A stretch of DNA of 44,710 nt from Lachnospiraceae bacterium (GTDB taxonomy: Bacteria > Bacillota > Clostridia > Lachnospirales > Lachnospiraceae), in NCBI GenBank assembly GCA_029099805.1, contig JAQXOR010000046.1, positions 1 to 44,710 on the forward strand. Reading direction: 5' to 3'. A model generated the notes under the pieces. The model made no database searches. It saw only the letters and a program-made list of their open reading frames with translations, and was not told the origin of the DNA. A program made the position numbers and the translations under genes. Positions 1 through 8,237 of this stretch are shown here, piece by piece (position 1 is the first letter of the stretch; each line of letters opens with the position of its first letter).

Positions 1-2
1 GT

Positions 3-701
3 GAGATGTCGAATGCAATCGATACTGCAAATAACGAAGCGAGTGTTCAGATGCAGGATGTTCTGGACTATTCCTCGAAATCCGAACTTGCAATTAACCA
101 GATTGTGGAGAAGCTTACAAAAACTGCGGAAGAGATTACGCATATTAAGGATTGTATCGACATTATTACAGATATTGCGTCCCAGACGAATCTACTTTCT
201 TTGAATGCCAGCATCGAAGCTGCCAGAGCAGGAGAGGCCGGTCGCGGATTTGCGGTAGTTGCCGAGGAAATCAGAACCCTCGCTGACGCATCCAACGGAA
301 GTGCGGCAAAGATAAGTACTATTGTCAATACCATTATCCAGCTATCAAAAGATAATGTAGACCTGGCGCAGGAGGTCAAAGAGGTAATTACAGAGGAAGT
401 GCAGAAGATTAACTCCTCTCAGGACAAATTTAAAGAGCTTTCCACCTCTGTTCAGGGCAGCCTTGACGAAATCCTGAAGATAGATGCCATGACATCCGAA
501 TTGGATAAGATTAAGGCACGTCTGGTAGAAACAACTACGGATCTCAGTTCTATCTCCGAAGAACTGGGTGCGAGTGCGGAAGAGGCTTCCGCAAATTGCG
601 CTACCGTAGCTGTTACCTGTAAAGAGACCACAGAGCTTACAAATGCAATGCTGGATACCAATAAGCGGCTGGTAACTTCGATTGAATTCTTTAAGCTTTA
701 A
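3..701 (+). CDS. Methyl-accepting chemotaxis protein, C-terminal part (5' end outside window)
   Basis: The reading frame is open from the left edge, so this is the cytoplasmic end of a chemoreceptor whose sensor and membrane parts lie upstream. The highly conserved hairpin tip of the signalling domain is visible near residues 73-100 ([20 protein letters not shown]), the segment that binds CheW and CheA. The flanking sequence is heptad-like coiled coil rich in Ala, Glu, Ile and Thr, as expected for the antiparallel four-helix bundle. Receptors of this class pass ligand occupancy to the CheA kinase; the ligand cannot be told from this part. No CheR-tethering pentapeptide is seen at the C-terminus, which ends in IEFFKL. 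It converges with upp and shares a terminator with it. Confidence 0.93.
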   Translation, partial: EMSNAIDTANNEASVQMQDVLDYSSKSELAINQIVEKLTKTAEEITHIKDCIDIITDIASQTNLLSLNASIEAARAGEAGRGFAVVAEEIRTLADASNGSAAKISTIVNTIIQLSKDNVDLAQEVKEVITEEVQKINSSQDKFKELSTSVQGSLDEILKIDAMTSELDKIKARLVETTTDLSSISEELGASAEEASANCATVAVTCKETTELTNAMLDTNKRLVTSIEFFKL

Positions 702-729
702 TTGCGATACGGAACCAGAGACAGAAAGT

Positions 730-790
730 TTATCATAAATGAAAGGACCGGGGTTCGATTTTGAACCTTCGGTCCTTTCATTTATGATAA
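730..790. terminator. Bidirectional terminator between the chemoreceptor and upp
   Basis: A perfect 21-bp inverted repeat (730-750 against 770-790) encloses a second small stem (GGTTC 752-756 with GAACC 763-767). The outer ends are A/T-rich on both strands, so the hairpin can stop transcription from the receptor (plus) and from upp (minus). The two genes converge on it. Confidence 0.85.
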
Positions 791-807
791 GATAGTTTTG
801 ATTCTGT

Positions 808-1437
808 CTATCTGGTACCGTAGATACGGTCCCCGGCATCGCCGAGTCCCGGCAAAATGTATCCTTTGTCATTGAGACGCTCGTCCTTTGCGCCGACAAA
901 GATATTGACATCCGGATGAGCTGCCTGAAGCTTTTCAATGCCCTCCGGTGCAGCGATTAAGCATAAGAACCGAATTTTATTGATTCCGCGTTTCTTTAAT
1001 AAATCGATAGCGGCAATCGCAGAACCTCCGGTGGCAAGCATCGGGTCAACGACAAAAATCTCACGGTCTGCGGCATCTGACGGAAGCTTGCAGAAATACT
1101 CTACCGGCTCTAACGTCTCCTCATTGCGGTAAAGACCGATATGTCCTACCTTTGCATTCGGAGTTAAAGTTAAGATACCGTCTGCCATATGAAGACCGGC
1201 ACGTAAAATCGGAACAACACAGAGCTTTTTTCCGGCAATTTCCTTAACCGTGGTCTTAATCAGCGGAGTTTCAATTTCTTTGTCCGCAAGCGGAAGATTG
1301 CGGCTTGCCTCGTAGTAGATTAACATGGCAATCTCTGCGACCAACGCACGGAATTCTTTGGTGGAAGTGTTTTTGTCCCGCATAATGCCGATTTTATGCT
1401 GGATTAACGGGTGGTCCATAATGGTAACTGTTGACAT
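808..1437 (-). CDS. upp: Uracil phosphoribosyltransferase
   Basis: Converts uracil and PRPP to UMP in the pyrimidine salvage pathway; cytoplasmic. The 209-residue length is the usual size. Family signatures are visible: the N-terminal [13 protein letters not shown] block, the [14 protein letters not shown] segment, the PRPP-binding loop [12 protein letters not shown] near residues 130-141, and the C-terminal uracil-binding region [13 protein letters not shown]. The start is supported by AAGGAG about 8 bases upstream on the minus strand. A TATACT hexamer at 1533-1538 (minus) could be the -10 of its promoter, giving a leader of about 90 bases. It is a single-gene unit ending at the shared inverted-repeat terminator. 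Confidence 0.97.
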   Translation of the reverse strand: MSTVTIMDHPLIQHKIGIMRDKNTSTKEFRALVAEIAMLIYYEASRNLPLADKEIETPLIKTTVKEIAGKKLCVVPILRAGLHMADGILTLTPNAKVGHIGLYRNEETLEPVEYFCKLPSDAADREIFVVDPMLATGGSAIAAIDLLKKRGINKIRFLCLIAAPEGIEKLQAAHPDVNIFVGAKDERLNDKGYILPGLGDAGDRIYGTR

Positions 1438-1440
1438 AGA

Positions 1441-1945
1441 AAATCTCCTTTCCGGAATAGAATAGAGTTCTTGATAAGAGTATCTTTCGTACTTATCTCC
1501 GCGAAATGCGGCGGGGAGAATACACTACAATCAGTATAGCAGATTATGTCGAGAAAGAAAAGAGAAAAGTATCGAAGAATAAAAAATATACCTCCGTCAA
1601 AAACGGAGGTATTCAGAGGAGAAGCCCGAAATGGGGAGGGGTATACCGGGCTTTATATGAAAAAGTAGTAACTTATAAGCAATGATTTGTTTGTCTTACC
1701 TGATGATTTTAGTATAGTGTTCACATATGTTTTAGGTGTGGATATTTTATGAACAATTTGTTAATTTGTTGATTGTCGGGAAAAAGCGCGAAATATCGGT
1801 AAATTTGAAATGAGATATTGTAATTACAGGCAAAAAGATTTAAAATGGATGTTGTGGAAGTTATTGTTTGGGAAGGAGAATGTAAAGCTGCATATACTTT
1901 CATAACAGACAGAATAGAAATGATAGGAGCGAGAGATAACCGATT
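1441..1945. other. Intergenic region with two hairpins and a possible minus-strand small RNA
   Basis: No convincing protein gene is seen in these 505 bases. The left part holds the presumed upp promoter and leader. At 1590-1610 there is an 8-bp perfect stem (ACCTCCGT with ACGGAGGT) followed on the minus strand by an AT-rich, T-rich tract, which is intrinsic-terminator architecture for a minus-strand transcript. At 1622-1653 a second stem (AAGCCCG with CGGGCTT) has an 18-base loop; on the minus strand the loop reads as C-rich, anti-Shine-Dalgarno-like RNA. A minus-strand TATACT (1711-1716) could start such a transcript. On the plus strand TTGTTT (1687) and TAGTAT (1710), 17 bases apart, may serve the downstream gene. 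Confidence 0.45.
1575..1610 (-). terminator. Candidate intrinsic terminator of an unassigned minus-strand transcript
   Basis: Stem 1590-1597 / 1603-1610 with a 5-base loop; on the minus strand it is followed by a mixed A/T tract ending in six T residues (1581-1586). No annotated minus-strand gene lies upstream of it, which suggests a non-coding transcript of roughly 130 nt. Confidence 0.5.
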
Positions 1946-2398
1946 ATGAATATATTTAAGAAGTTGTTGCGAAAGGAATTGGGAGAAGCAAGATATAACG
2001 GTCTTGTGACTTTTGTAAATAAACATTGCGGACCTGAGGTCAGAAATAATACGGAACTGTATGAGGAGATATACGAGTACTGCAGCCGTCTGGATTCGGA
2101 ACGGATTGTGGGCATGCAGATGCGCCTGAACGAAGTGATGTACAGTGCGTTTCAGGTAGGACGAACGTATTCCCTTGCCTTCTTTATTTATCTGGGAGCG
2201 TGGTTTGTTTTGCTGAGTATGGAACTTCAGACGGAACTGTTACTCGGTGGAATCCTGGCAATTACAGTATGCTTCGGATTAAAGACAGTTCAGTTTTTTA
2301 CAAACCGGTGTGCCTATGCGGACGCCAGAATTATTGAGACATATCGCATGGTGCTGGAACGTATTCTGGTACACCGTGCGAGAGGACAAAATGATTAA
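1946..2398 (+). CDS. Small membrane protein of unknown function
   Basis: A 150-residue protein with no family I recognise. The first 70 residues are soluble and charged. Two hydrophobic helices follow, near residues 74-91 (LAFFIYLGAWFVLL) and 96-117 (LLLGGILAITVCFG), then a basic tail. It therefore probably sits in the membrane as a helical hairpin with both ends on the same side. TAGGAG about 20 bases upstream is far for a ribosome binding site, so the start is moderately certain. It is only 15 bases from the esterase gene downstream and reads the same way, so the two are probably co-transcribed. Codon use matches the neighbouring core genes. Confidence 0.7.
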   Translation: MNIFKKLLRKELGEARYNGLVTFVNKHCGPEVRNNTELYEEIYEYCSRLDSERIVGMQMRLNEVMYSAFQVGRTYSLAFFIYLGAWFVLLSMELQTELLLGGILAITVCFGLKTVQFFTNRCAYADARIIETYRMVLERILVHRARGQND

Positions 2399-2413
2399 AG
2401 CGGGGGATTTGGT

Positions 2414-3538
2414 ATGGACGTGCAAAAAAGAGTTTTACCGGGAGAACTGAAGGAGCTTCGTATTCTGGGCAGAACGGGGAAAAACAATAATCCGTTGGTT
2501 TTGTTCTGGACCGGTTCCGGATTTGAATGTAATTATGAAGGGAGCGAGCTGTGGTGCGAGTTTGAAACGGATTACTCCTGTTATGAGCAGTGGATTGCGG
2601 TATTTATTAACGGTGCCCTTATTTCCAGACAAATGCTTCAAAAGGGGAAGCAGCAGGTCTGCCTGTTCCGGAATATGCAGATGCGGAAGGTGACGCATGT
2701 TAAGGTCGTAAAAGAGGTACAGGCCATGCCGGGAGATGAGGAGGCCTATCTGGCGGTAAATGCTTTATACGGTGACGGTATCTTCCGTGAGCTGCCGGAA
2801 CCGGAATGCAGGCTTGAATTTATCGGAGACAGCATCACGTCAGGAGAGGGCAGCTACGGGAGCGTGGAGGAGCAGGATTGGATTTCGATGTGGTTTTCGA
2901 CAACGCAGGCATATCCGTATCTGGTTGCGAATCGGATGAATGCGGAATATCGTGTAATTTCCCAAAGCGGTTACGGTGTCTGCTGCGCCTGGGACAATAA
3001 TCCCTACAATACAATACCGCGGTATTACACACAGCTGTGCGGAGTCTTATCCGGGGCGCGGAATGAAGCGCTTGGCGTGAAGGAGCCGTACGACTTTTCT
3101 TCCTGGCAGCCGGACTATATCATAATTAATCTCGGAACAAATGATGGCTGTGCATTTGAACAGCCGGCATGGAAGGATGGGACGACGGGACAGACGAAAA
3201 AGATGTATAAGGATGCCCTGGGGATTCCGGCAAAGGAATGTATGGACGAAATCCGGACGGCGGTAAAGGAGTTTTTGCGATTAGTACGTAAAAACAATCC
3301 GGATGCGCAGATTCTCTGGGCTTATGGACTGATGGGGACGATTGCGGAGCCTGCGATTAAGGACGGAATTGCGGAGTACCAAACCGAGAGCGGAGATAAA
3401 ATGGTGCAGTATCTTGCACTTGCGGAAATGAAGCCGGAGCATATCGGGGCAAGAAGTCATCCGGGAGCAGCAGGTCATGCGGCGGCTGCAGAGACAATTT
3501 GCAGGAAGTTGTGCGAATGGAAAGGCAGGGAGAAATAG
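2414..3538 (+). CDS. SGNH/GDSL hydrolase, CE2-like acetyl esterase
   Basis: A 374-residue two-domain esterase. Residues 1-125 look like a beta-rich jelly-roll domain, and the SGNH hydrolase domain follows. Block I is FIGDSITSGEG with the nucleophile Ser140. Block III is IINLGTNDG with the conserved Asn. The C-terminal catalytic His is probably H349 in SHPGAAGH. This domain order is that of carbohydrate esterase family 2, which removes acetyl groups from plant polysaccharides or oligosaccharides. The Asp usually found just before the His is absent; some CE2 enzymes work with a Ser-His dyad. No signal peptide is seen, so it probably acts inside the cell on imported acetylated sugars. A GGGGG stretch precedes the start. 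The DJ-1 gene begins three bases after the stop. Confidence 0.85.
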   Translation: MDVQKRVLPGELKELRILGRTGKNNNPLVLFWTGSGFECNYEGSELWCEFETDYSCYEQWIAVFINGALISRQMLQKGKQQVCLFRNMQMRKVTHVKVVKEVQAMPGDEEAYLAVNALYGDGIFRELPEPECRLEFIGDSITSGEGSYGSVEEQDWISMWFSTTQAYPYLVANRMNAEYRVISQSGYGVCCAWDNNPYNTIPRYYTQLCGVLSGARNEALGVKEPYDFSSWQPDYIIINLGTNDGCAFEQPAWKDGTTGQTKKMYKDALGIPAKECMDEIRTAVKEFLRLVRKNNPDAQILWAYGLMGTIAEPAIKDGIAEYQTESGDKMVQYLALAEMKPEHIGARSHPGAAGHAAAAETICRKLCEWKGREK

Positions 3539-3541
3539 AGG

Positions 3542-4087
3542 ATGGATAAGGTCTATGTGTTTTTTGCGGACGGATTTGAAGAAATCGAAGGGCTTACGGT
3601 AGTGGACATGCTCCGGCGGGTAAAGATAGAGACAGTAATGGTTTCAATCGGAGAGAATGTGACAGTGACAGGCTCCCATGGAATCGCAGTCCGGACGGAC
3701 GGTGTGTTTTCGGATTATTCCTTTGACGACGGAATAATGGCAGTACTTCCGGGCGGTATGCCGGGTACCAATCATCTGATGGAGCACGAAGGGCTTAAGA
3801 AAGTATTAGATTCGTATCGGAAGGAAAAAAAGTATCTCGCAGCGATTTGTGCAGCTCCGAGTGTACTGGGAGAAAACGGTCTGCTTGACGGAAGACATGC
3901 TACCTGCTTTCCGGGCTTTGAGGAAAAGCTTCTTGGGGCAACCGTGCTGCCGGATGCGGTAGTAATCGACGGGACCGTTATTACAAGCCGAGGAATGGGA
4001 ACTGCCATACCGTTTGGCGCGGCACTTATTTCTGTTTTGCAGGGCGAGGAAGCGGCAGAGGCATTATTACAGGCGATTCAATACTAG
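3542..4087 (+). CDS. DJ-1/PfpI family protein (ThiJ-like)
   Basis: A 181-residue cytoplasmic protein of the class I glutamine-amidotransferase-like fold. The conserved N-terminal FFADGFEEIEGLT carries the acidic residue that contacts the active site, and the nucleophile-elbow cysteine is C103 in AAICAAPSVLG. Length and layout fit the DJ-1 subgroup (human DJ-1, E. coli YajL). Members have been assigned chaperone, deglycase or redox-sensing roles; the sequence does not decide which applies. It starts 3 bases after the esterase, so the two are almost certainly translated from one mRNA. It converges with the AGCS symporter gene, leaving only 18 bases between them and no clear terminator hairpin. 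Confidence 0.92.
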   Translation: MDKVYVFFADGFEEIEGLTVVDMLRRVKIETVMVSIGENVTVTGSHGIAVRTDGVFSDYSFDDGIMAVLPGGMPGTNHLMEHEGLKKVLDSYRKEKKYLAAICAAPSVLGENGLLDGRHATCFPGFEEKLLGATVLPDAVVIDGTVITSRGMGTAIPFGAALISVLQGEEAAEALLQAIQY

Positions 4088-4105
4088 TATAGAGGTTGCC
4101 GCAGT

Positions 4106-5407
4106 TCAGTTTTGTGACGGCGGCAGGATATCGCGCCGCATTAAAAAGAGTGCGGAAATGTTCGGCAGAACCATACAGGCATTGATAAAGTCCGTCATTT
4201 CCCAGATGAGGGGAAGTGAGAGGACAGAACCGACAAAAATCATGCCGAGGTAACAGAGACGGTAGGTCGGAAGGGCATCCGTTCCGAAGAGATAACGGAC
4301 TGCCTGGGCTCCAAAGTAGGACCAGCCAATCAGTGTGGCATAGGCAAATGCGATTAATGAGATTCCGAGCAGGAGTTCCCCGCATGGTAACAACGAAAAT
4401 GCAGCACTGGTTAAAGTAGTTGCGGTGTAGGCTTCTGCCAAAGCCGGATTCTTTAGTAACGAACTGATGATTACAATTCCCGTCAGTGCACAGAGAATTA
4501 CCGTATCCCAAAAGACAGCGGACATAGAGAGCAGAGCAGCCTTACCGGGGCTGCTTTCTTTGTTCCCCGTAAATGCCAGAGGGGCAGTTCCGAGACCGGC
4601 TTCATTGGTAAAGAGGCCTCTGGCAATTCCGTATCTGGCAGAAAATAAAAAGGAGCCGCCGGTAATGCCGCCCAGTGCGGCAGTCGGGGTGAAGGCAGAG
4701 GCGATAATCAGGCGGAGTGTCGGAACAAGGTAGGAGATGTTGAGGAAAAGGAGAAGCAGGCAGGCGGCGAAATATAGGATTGCCATAGCAGGGACAAGGA
4801 TACTGCACAGCTTCGTGATGGCGGCCGAACCGTGCAGAATCACATAGCCTACGAGAATGACAAGGATGATTCCGGTGACGGAAGGCCGGATACCGGTCAG
4901 GGCAGATACAGTCTCGGTAACGGTGCCTGCCTGCGTGGAGCAGCCGATTCCAAAGGAAGCAACCAGCAAAAGAAAAGCAAAAAGATGTCCCGCATGCTTT
5001 TTTTTCAAGGCATATTCCAGCACATACATGATTCCGCCCTGAACAGTTCCGTCTTTTTGCTTTTTTTGGTGGAGCATACAGAGATAGCATTCCGCATAAG
5101 CAGTAGCCATGCCGAGCAGACCGGTCAGCCAGCACCAGAACACAGCTCCGGGGCCGCCCAGAGCGATTGCAGAGGAAACCCCTACAATATTTCCGGTGCC
5201 GAGCGTGGCCGCAAGTGCAGTGGTCAGGGAACGTATGCCCTGCTTTTTGCCGGTGCCGACAGAAAGACGCAGTGCTTCCGGCAGATGGCGCTGCACAAGA
5301 CGGAGCCGTACGGTGAAAAAGCAATGGGTACCCAGCAAAAGAATCAGCAGAGGGCCGTTCCAGAGAAAATGATTTAAGGTAGACAGGATACGGTAGAGAC
5401 AGGACAT
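4106..5407 (-). CDS. Sodium/alanine(glycine) symporter, AGCS family
   Basis: A 433-residue integral membrane protein with about ten hydrophobic segments. Signature stretches of the AGCS family are clear: LTTALAATLGTGNIVGVSSAIALGGPGAVFWCW near residues 60-92, and GLFTNEAGLGTAPLAF near residues 265-280. Family members import alanine, glycine or glutamine with sodium or protons. The C-terminal helix ends in a short polar tail, so the protein looks complete. The start has only a weak purine-rich sequence upstream. The intergenic region to the divergent diguanylate cyclase is AT-rich and must hold promoters for both genes. No glycine riboswitch motif is seen. Confidence 0.93.
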   Translation of the reverse strand: MSCLYRILSTLNHFLWNGPLLILLLGTHCFFTVRLRLVQRHLPEALRLSVGTGKKQGIRSLTTALAATLGTGNIVGVSSAIALGGPGAVFWCWLTGLLGMATAYAECYLCMLHQKKQKDGTVQGGIMYVLEYALKKKHAGHLFAFLLLVASFGIGCSTQAGTVTETVSALTGIRPSVTGIILVILVGYVILHGSAAITKLCSILVPAMAILYFAACLLLLFLNISYLVPTLRLIIASAFTPTAALGGITGGSFLFSARYGIARGLFTNEAGLGTAPLAFTGNKESSPGKAALLSMSAVFWDTVILCALTGIVIISSLLKNPALAEAYTATTLTSAAFSLLPCGELLLGISLIAFAYATLIGWSYFGAQAVRYLFGTDALPTYRLCYLGMIFVGSVLSLPLIWEMTDFINACMVLPNISALFLMRRDILPPSQN

Positions 5408-5524
5408 GGGAAAGCCTTTTTTATTTACTGTATGAGAAAAGCAGGAAAACTATTCCGGATTTGTTTTTTGTCAGGAATACAATTAGAAAAAAACAATAAA
5501 AATACGAAATTATTTAAAATATAG

Positions 5525-5554
5525 TTGCATTTATTAAAAAAGAAGTGATATAAT
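5525..5554 (+). promoter_or_regulatory. Probable sigma-A promoter of the diguanylate cyclase gene
   Basis: TTGCAT (5525-5530) and a perfect TATAAT (5549-5554) are separated by 18 bases, placed about 70 bases before the coding start. Confidence 0.7.
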
Positions 5555-5624
5555 CAAGATGTAGTGGTTTGTTTTATATCATTTATCTATACTATGTAGC
5601 AGGAACACTGTCGGAGGGGTTGCT

Positions 5625-6764
5625 ATGGGGAATGTCTTTTCCGAAAAAGGAGCAGACCGGAGAATGCTTACGCTGGAAAGAAAGAACGTGCAGCGCATTC
5701 TTTTTGTACCCATTTTTTTGGCAGCGTTTTCTTTGCTTTGTGTTTTCTTTCTGAACAGTTCGGATATGTATCTTTTTTCCGGGAAGCTATTAATTGCCAT
5801 GACGTTCTATGCGGTAGTGTCGGTGGCTTTTTCCTGCTTCGCCCTCCAATTGCTTAAGAAAAAGAGCAGAAAAAGTGAGCTATGGCTCTTCCAGATGAGC
5901 TATATGATTGTAAACACATGCTTTTTAACCTATATATCCTTCGCGTTCTGGCAGGATACAGGGACTTTAACGGTCTATTTTACGGCGGCGCTCCTATGTG
6001 CCTGCAGTCTGCTGTACAGTACGGGAGAATATGTCATGTGTGCGGGAATCGAGTGCATTTTACCGCTTGCATTGTATCTGGAAGGCTGTCTTAAGCCACA
6101 GCAGATGCTGTTTATCGGAGCGATTCATCTGTTGTGCGCAGCAGTTGCTTATGAGCTGGGGAGAAGCTATAAGAAAGCAGAGGAATACCGGAACAGATAC
6201 ATTCAGGAATTCCGGACGGCGGAAATCGATCCGTTGACCGGAGTAAACAACCGCAGAGGAATGATGCGCAGGATAACGTCCGTCTGGCCGGTGCTTGAGC
6301 AGGATAGACGCAGGGTCGCTGTGATGGTTCTTGATATCGATTATTTCAAAAAGTATAATGACCGGTTCGGTCACCCGGCAGGAGATGCCTGCCTTTGCCG
6401 TGTGGCGGAAACGATATGTAAAACGGTAAAGGGAACTCCCGCACTGGTATCCAGAATCGGAGGAGAGGAGTTTTTGGTCTTTGTATACGGACTGAGTGAG
6501 GACGGTGCCTATGCGCTGGCCGAGCAGGTTCGAAAGGCTGTGGAGGAACTTGGTATCCCGCATTCGGAGGAGGCCAGATATCGTTACGTAACGATAAGTG
6601 TCGGTGTGGCAGCGGACAGATGCAACGGAGAAGTCAGCTTTGGCGGACTGTACCGTCGGGCAGATAAGGAGCTGTACCGTGCAAAGAGTATGGGACGAAA
6701 CCGTGTGGGATTCAGTGGCAGCGTCGGTTCGACAGGAATGGAGCGTAAAGTTAACGTACGGTAA
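5625..6764 (+). CDS. Membrane-anchored diguanylate cyclase (GGDEF)
   Basis: Residues 20-175 hold about six hydrophobic helices with no recognised sensor signature. A short linker (YKKAEEYRNRYIQEF) leads to a GGDEF domain at about residues 198-365. Landmarks are DPLTGVNNRRGM, the metal/substrate region VLDIDYFKKYNDRFGH, and the catalytic GGEEF at residues 279-283. The active-site motif is intact, so it should make cyclic di-GMP from GTP. The RxxD inhibitory site normally five residues before GGEEF is not present (GTPA instead), so product feedback through that site is unlikely. The start has a good GGAGG six bases upstream. It is probably monocistronic. Confidence 0.93.
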   Translation: MGNVFSEKGADRRMLTLERKNVQRILFVPIFLAAFSLLCVFFLNSSDMYLFSGKLLIAMTFYAVVSVAFSCFALQLLKKKSRKSELWLFQMSYMIVNTCFLTYISFAFWQDTGTLTVYFTAALLCACSLLYSTGEYVMCAGIECILPLALYLEGCLKPQQMLFIGAIHLLCAAVAYELGRSYKKAEEYRNRYIQEFRTAEIDPLTGVNNRRGMMRRITSVWPVLEQDRRRVAVMVLDIDYFKKYNDRFGHPAGDACLCRVAETICKTVKGTPALVSRIGGEEFLVFVYGLSEDGAYALAEQVRKAVEELGIPHSEEARYRYVTISVGVAADRCNGEVSFGGLYRRADKELYRAKSMGRNRVGFSGSVGSTGMERKVNVR

Positions 6765-6789
6765 GGACTTTTGGTAAAATCTTATTTTG

Positions 6790-6817
6790 TTGCTTGCAAT
6801 TCATCGGTGCTTATGAT
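6790..6817 (+). promoter_or_regulatory. Possible promoter of glmM
   Basis: TTGCTT (6790-6795) and TATGAT (6812-6817) with a 16-base spacer, 42 bases before the chosen glmM start. Confidence 0.4.
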
Positions 6818-6859
6818 AGAGTATACCATATGTAAATGAACGGAAATGACGGAGGATTT

Positions 6860-8203
6860 ATGGGTAAATATTTTGGTACGGACGGGTTTCGTGGGGAAGC
6901 CAATGTAAACCTGACGGTAGAGCATGCCTTTCGGGTAGGACGCTTCTTGGGATATTATTACGGAAAAGAGCATAAAGCGCGTATTGTAATCGGAAAAGAT
7001 ACGAGACGTTCCGGGTATATGTTTGAGTATGCTCTGGTTGCAGGCCTGACAGCCAGCGGTGCAGATGTGTATCTGCTTCATGTGACACCGACACCGAGTG
7101 TATCTTATGTGGTAAAGAGGGAAGGCTTTGATTGCGGAATCATGATTACCGCGAGCCATAATCCGTTTTATGATAACGGAATTAAGGTAATTAACGGCGA
7201 AGGCTATAAGCTGGATGCCGAGGTTGAGCAGCAGATTGAAGATTACATTGACGGAAAGATAGAAGAGGTTCCGTATGCAAGACGGGAGAATATCGGGAGA
7301 ACGATAGATTATTCCATCGGGAGACATCGCTATATCGGCTATCTGATTTCTCTGGCGACACGTTCCTATGAAGGAATGAGAGTGGGACTTGATTTGGCGA
7401 ACGGCTCGGCTACGGCTGTTGCAAAGGGTGTGTTTGATGCACTTGGCGCAAAGACCTATGTGATAAATTCGGAGCCTGACGGTCTGAATATCAATACCGA
7501 TTGCGGTTCTACCCATATCGAAGGCCTGCAGAAGCTGGTATCGGAACAAAAGCTGGATGTGGGCTTTGCCTATGATGGGGACGCGGACCGCTGTCTGGCG
7601 GTTGATAATGAGGGAAATCTGGTAGAAGGTGACCATATCATGTATCTGTGCGGGAAGTATATGAAGGAGCACGGAGAACTGACCAACAATACGGTGGTAA
7701 CGACGGTTATGTCAAATCTCGGTCTTTACCGCGCTCTGGATGAGCTGGATATCCGCTATGAGAAAACGGCGGTCGGGGATAAGTACGTGCATGAAAATAT
7801 GCTTGCAAACGGTCATGCAATCGGCGGCGAGAATTCCGGACATATTATTTTTTCCAAGCATGCGACAACCGGTGACGGTGTTCTGACTTCCTTAAAGGTA
7901 ATGGAGGTTATGCTGGAATCGAAAAAGACACTCGCAGAGCTGGCGGGGGGAATGAAGGTGTATCCGCAGCGGCTGGTGAATGTAAGAGTAACAGATAAGA
8001 AAGAAGCACAGGCAGACCCGGTGGTGCAGGCGAAGGTCGCAGAGGTTGCGGCTCTGCTCGGAGACGAGGGACGTATTCTGGTACGAGAAAGCGGAACGGA
8101 GCCTTTGGTACGTGTCATGGTGGAAGCTCAGACGGACGATTTATGTATAAAGTATACGGATGCGGTAGTTGATGCTTTACAGAACCGGGGATTTGTGTTA
8201 TAA
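6860..8203 (+). CDS. glmM: Phosphoglucosamine mutase
   Basis: Interconverts glucosamine-6-phosphate and glucosamine-1-phosphate on the way to UDP-GlcNAc for peptidoglycan. The ATG at 6860 is chosen because GGAGG lies 5 bases upstream and the protein then begins MGKYFGTDGFRG, as in the family; an ATG 24 bases earlier has no such site. The length of 447 residues is usual. The phosphorylated serine is S99 in TASHNPFYDNG, the metal-binding loop is DGDADRC, the sugar-binding loop is GGENSGH, and the phosphate-binding site is RESGTEPLVRVM near the C-terminus. The gene opens a plus-strand run of core genes and ends 34 bases before trigger factor. Confidence 0.97.
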   Translation: MGKYFGTDGFRGEANVNLTVEHAFRVGRFLGYYYGKEHKARIVIGKDTRRSGYMFEYALVAGLTASGADVYLLHVTPTPSVSYVVKREGFDCGIMITASHNPFYDNGIKVINGEGYKLDAEVEQQIEDYIDGKIEEVPYARRENIGRTIDYSIGRHRYIGYLISLATRSYEGMRVGLDLANGSATAVAKGVFDALGAKTYVINSEPDGLNINTDCGSTHIEGLQKLVSEQKLDVGFAYDGDADRCLAVDNEGNLVEGDHIMYLCGKYMKEHGELTNNTVVTTVMSNLGLYRALDELDIRYEKTAVGDKYVHENMLANGHAIGGENSGHIIFSKHATTGDGVLTSLKVMEVMLESKKTLAELAGGMKVYPQRLVNVRVTDKKEAQADPVVQAKVAEVAALLGDEGRILVRESGTEPLVRVMVEAQTDDLCIKYTDAVVDALQNRGFVL

Positions 8204-8237
8204 TTAAACGATACGATTTTAAGGAGGACATTTTGAA

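Noticed and set aside
345-938. A 197-codon minus-strand frame across the end of the chemoreceptor, the terminator and upp
   Set aside because: It runs through a 21-bp terminator palindrome and overlaps two real genes; no motif.
6782-7672. A 296-codon open frame opposite glmM
   Set aside because: Mirror frame of a highly conserved gene; composition rich in His, Ile and Arg with no motif.
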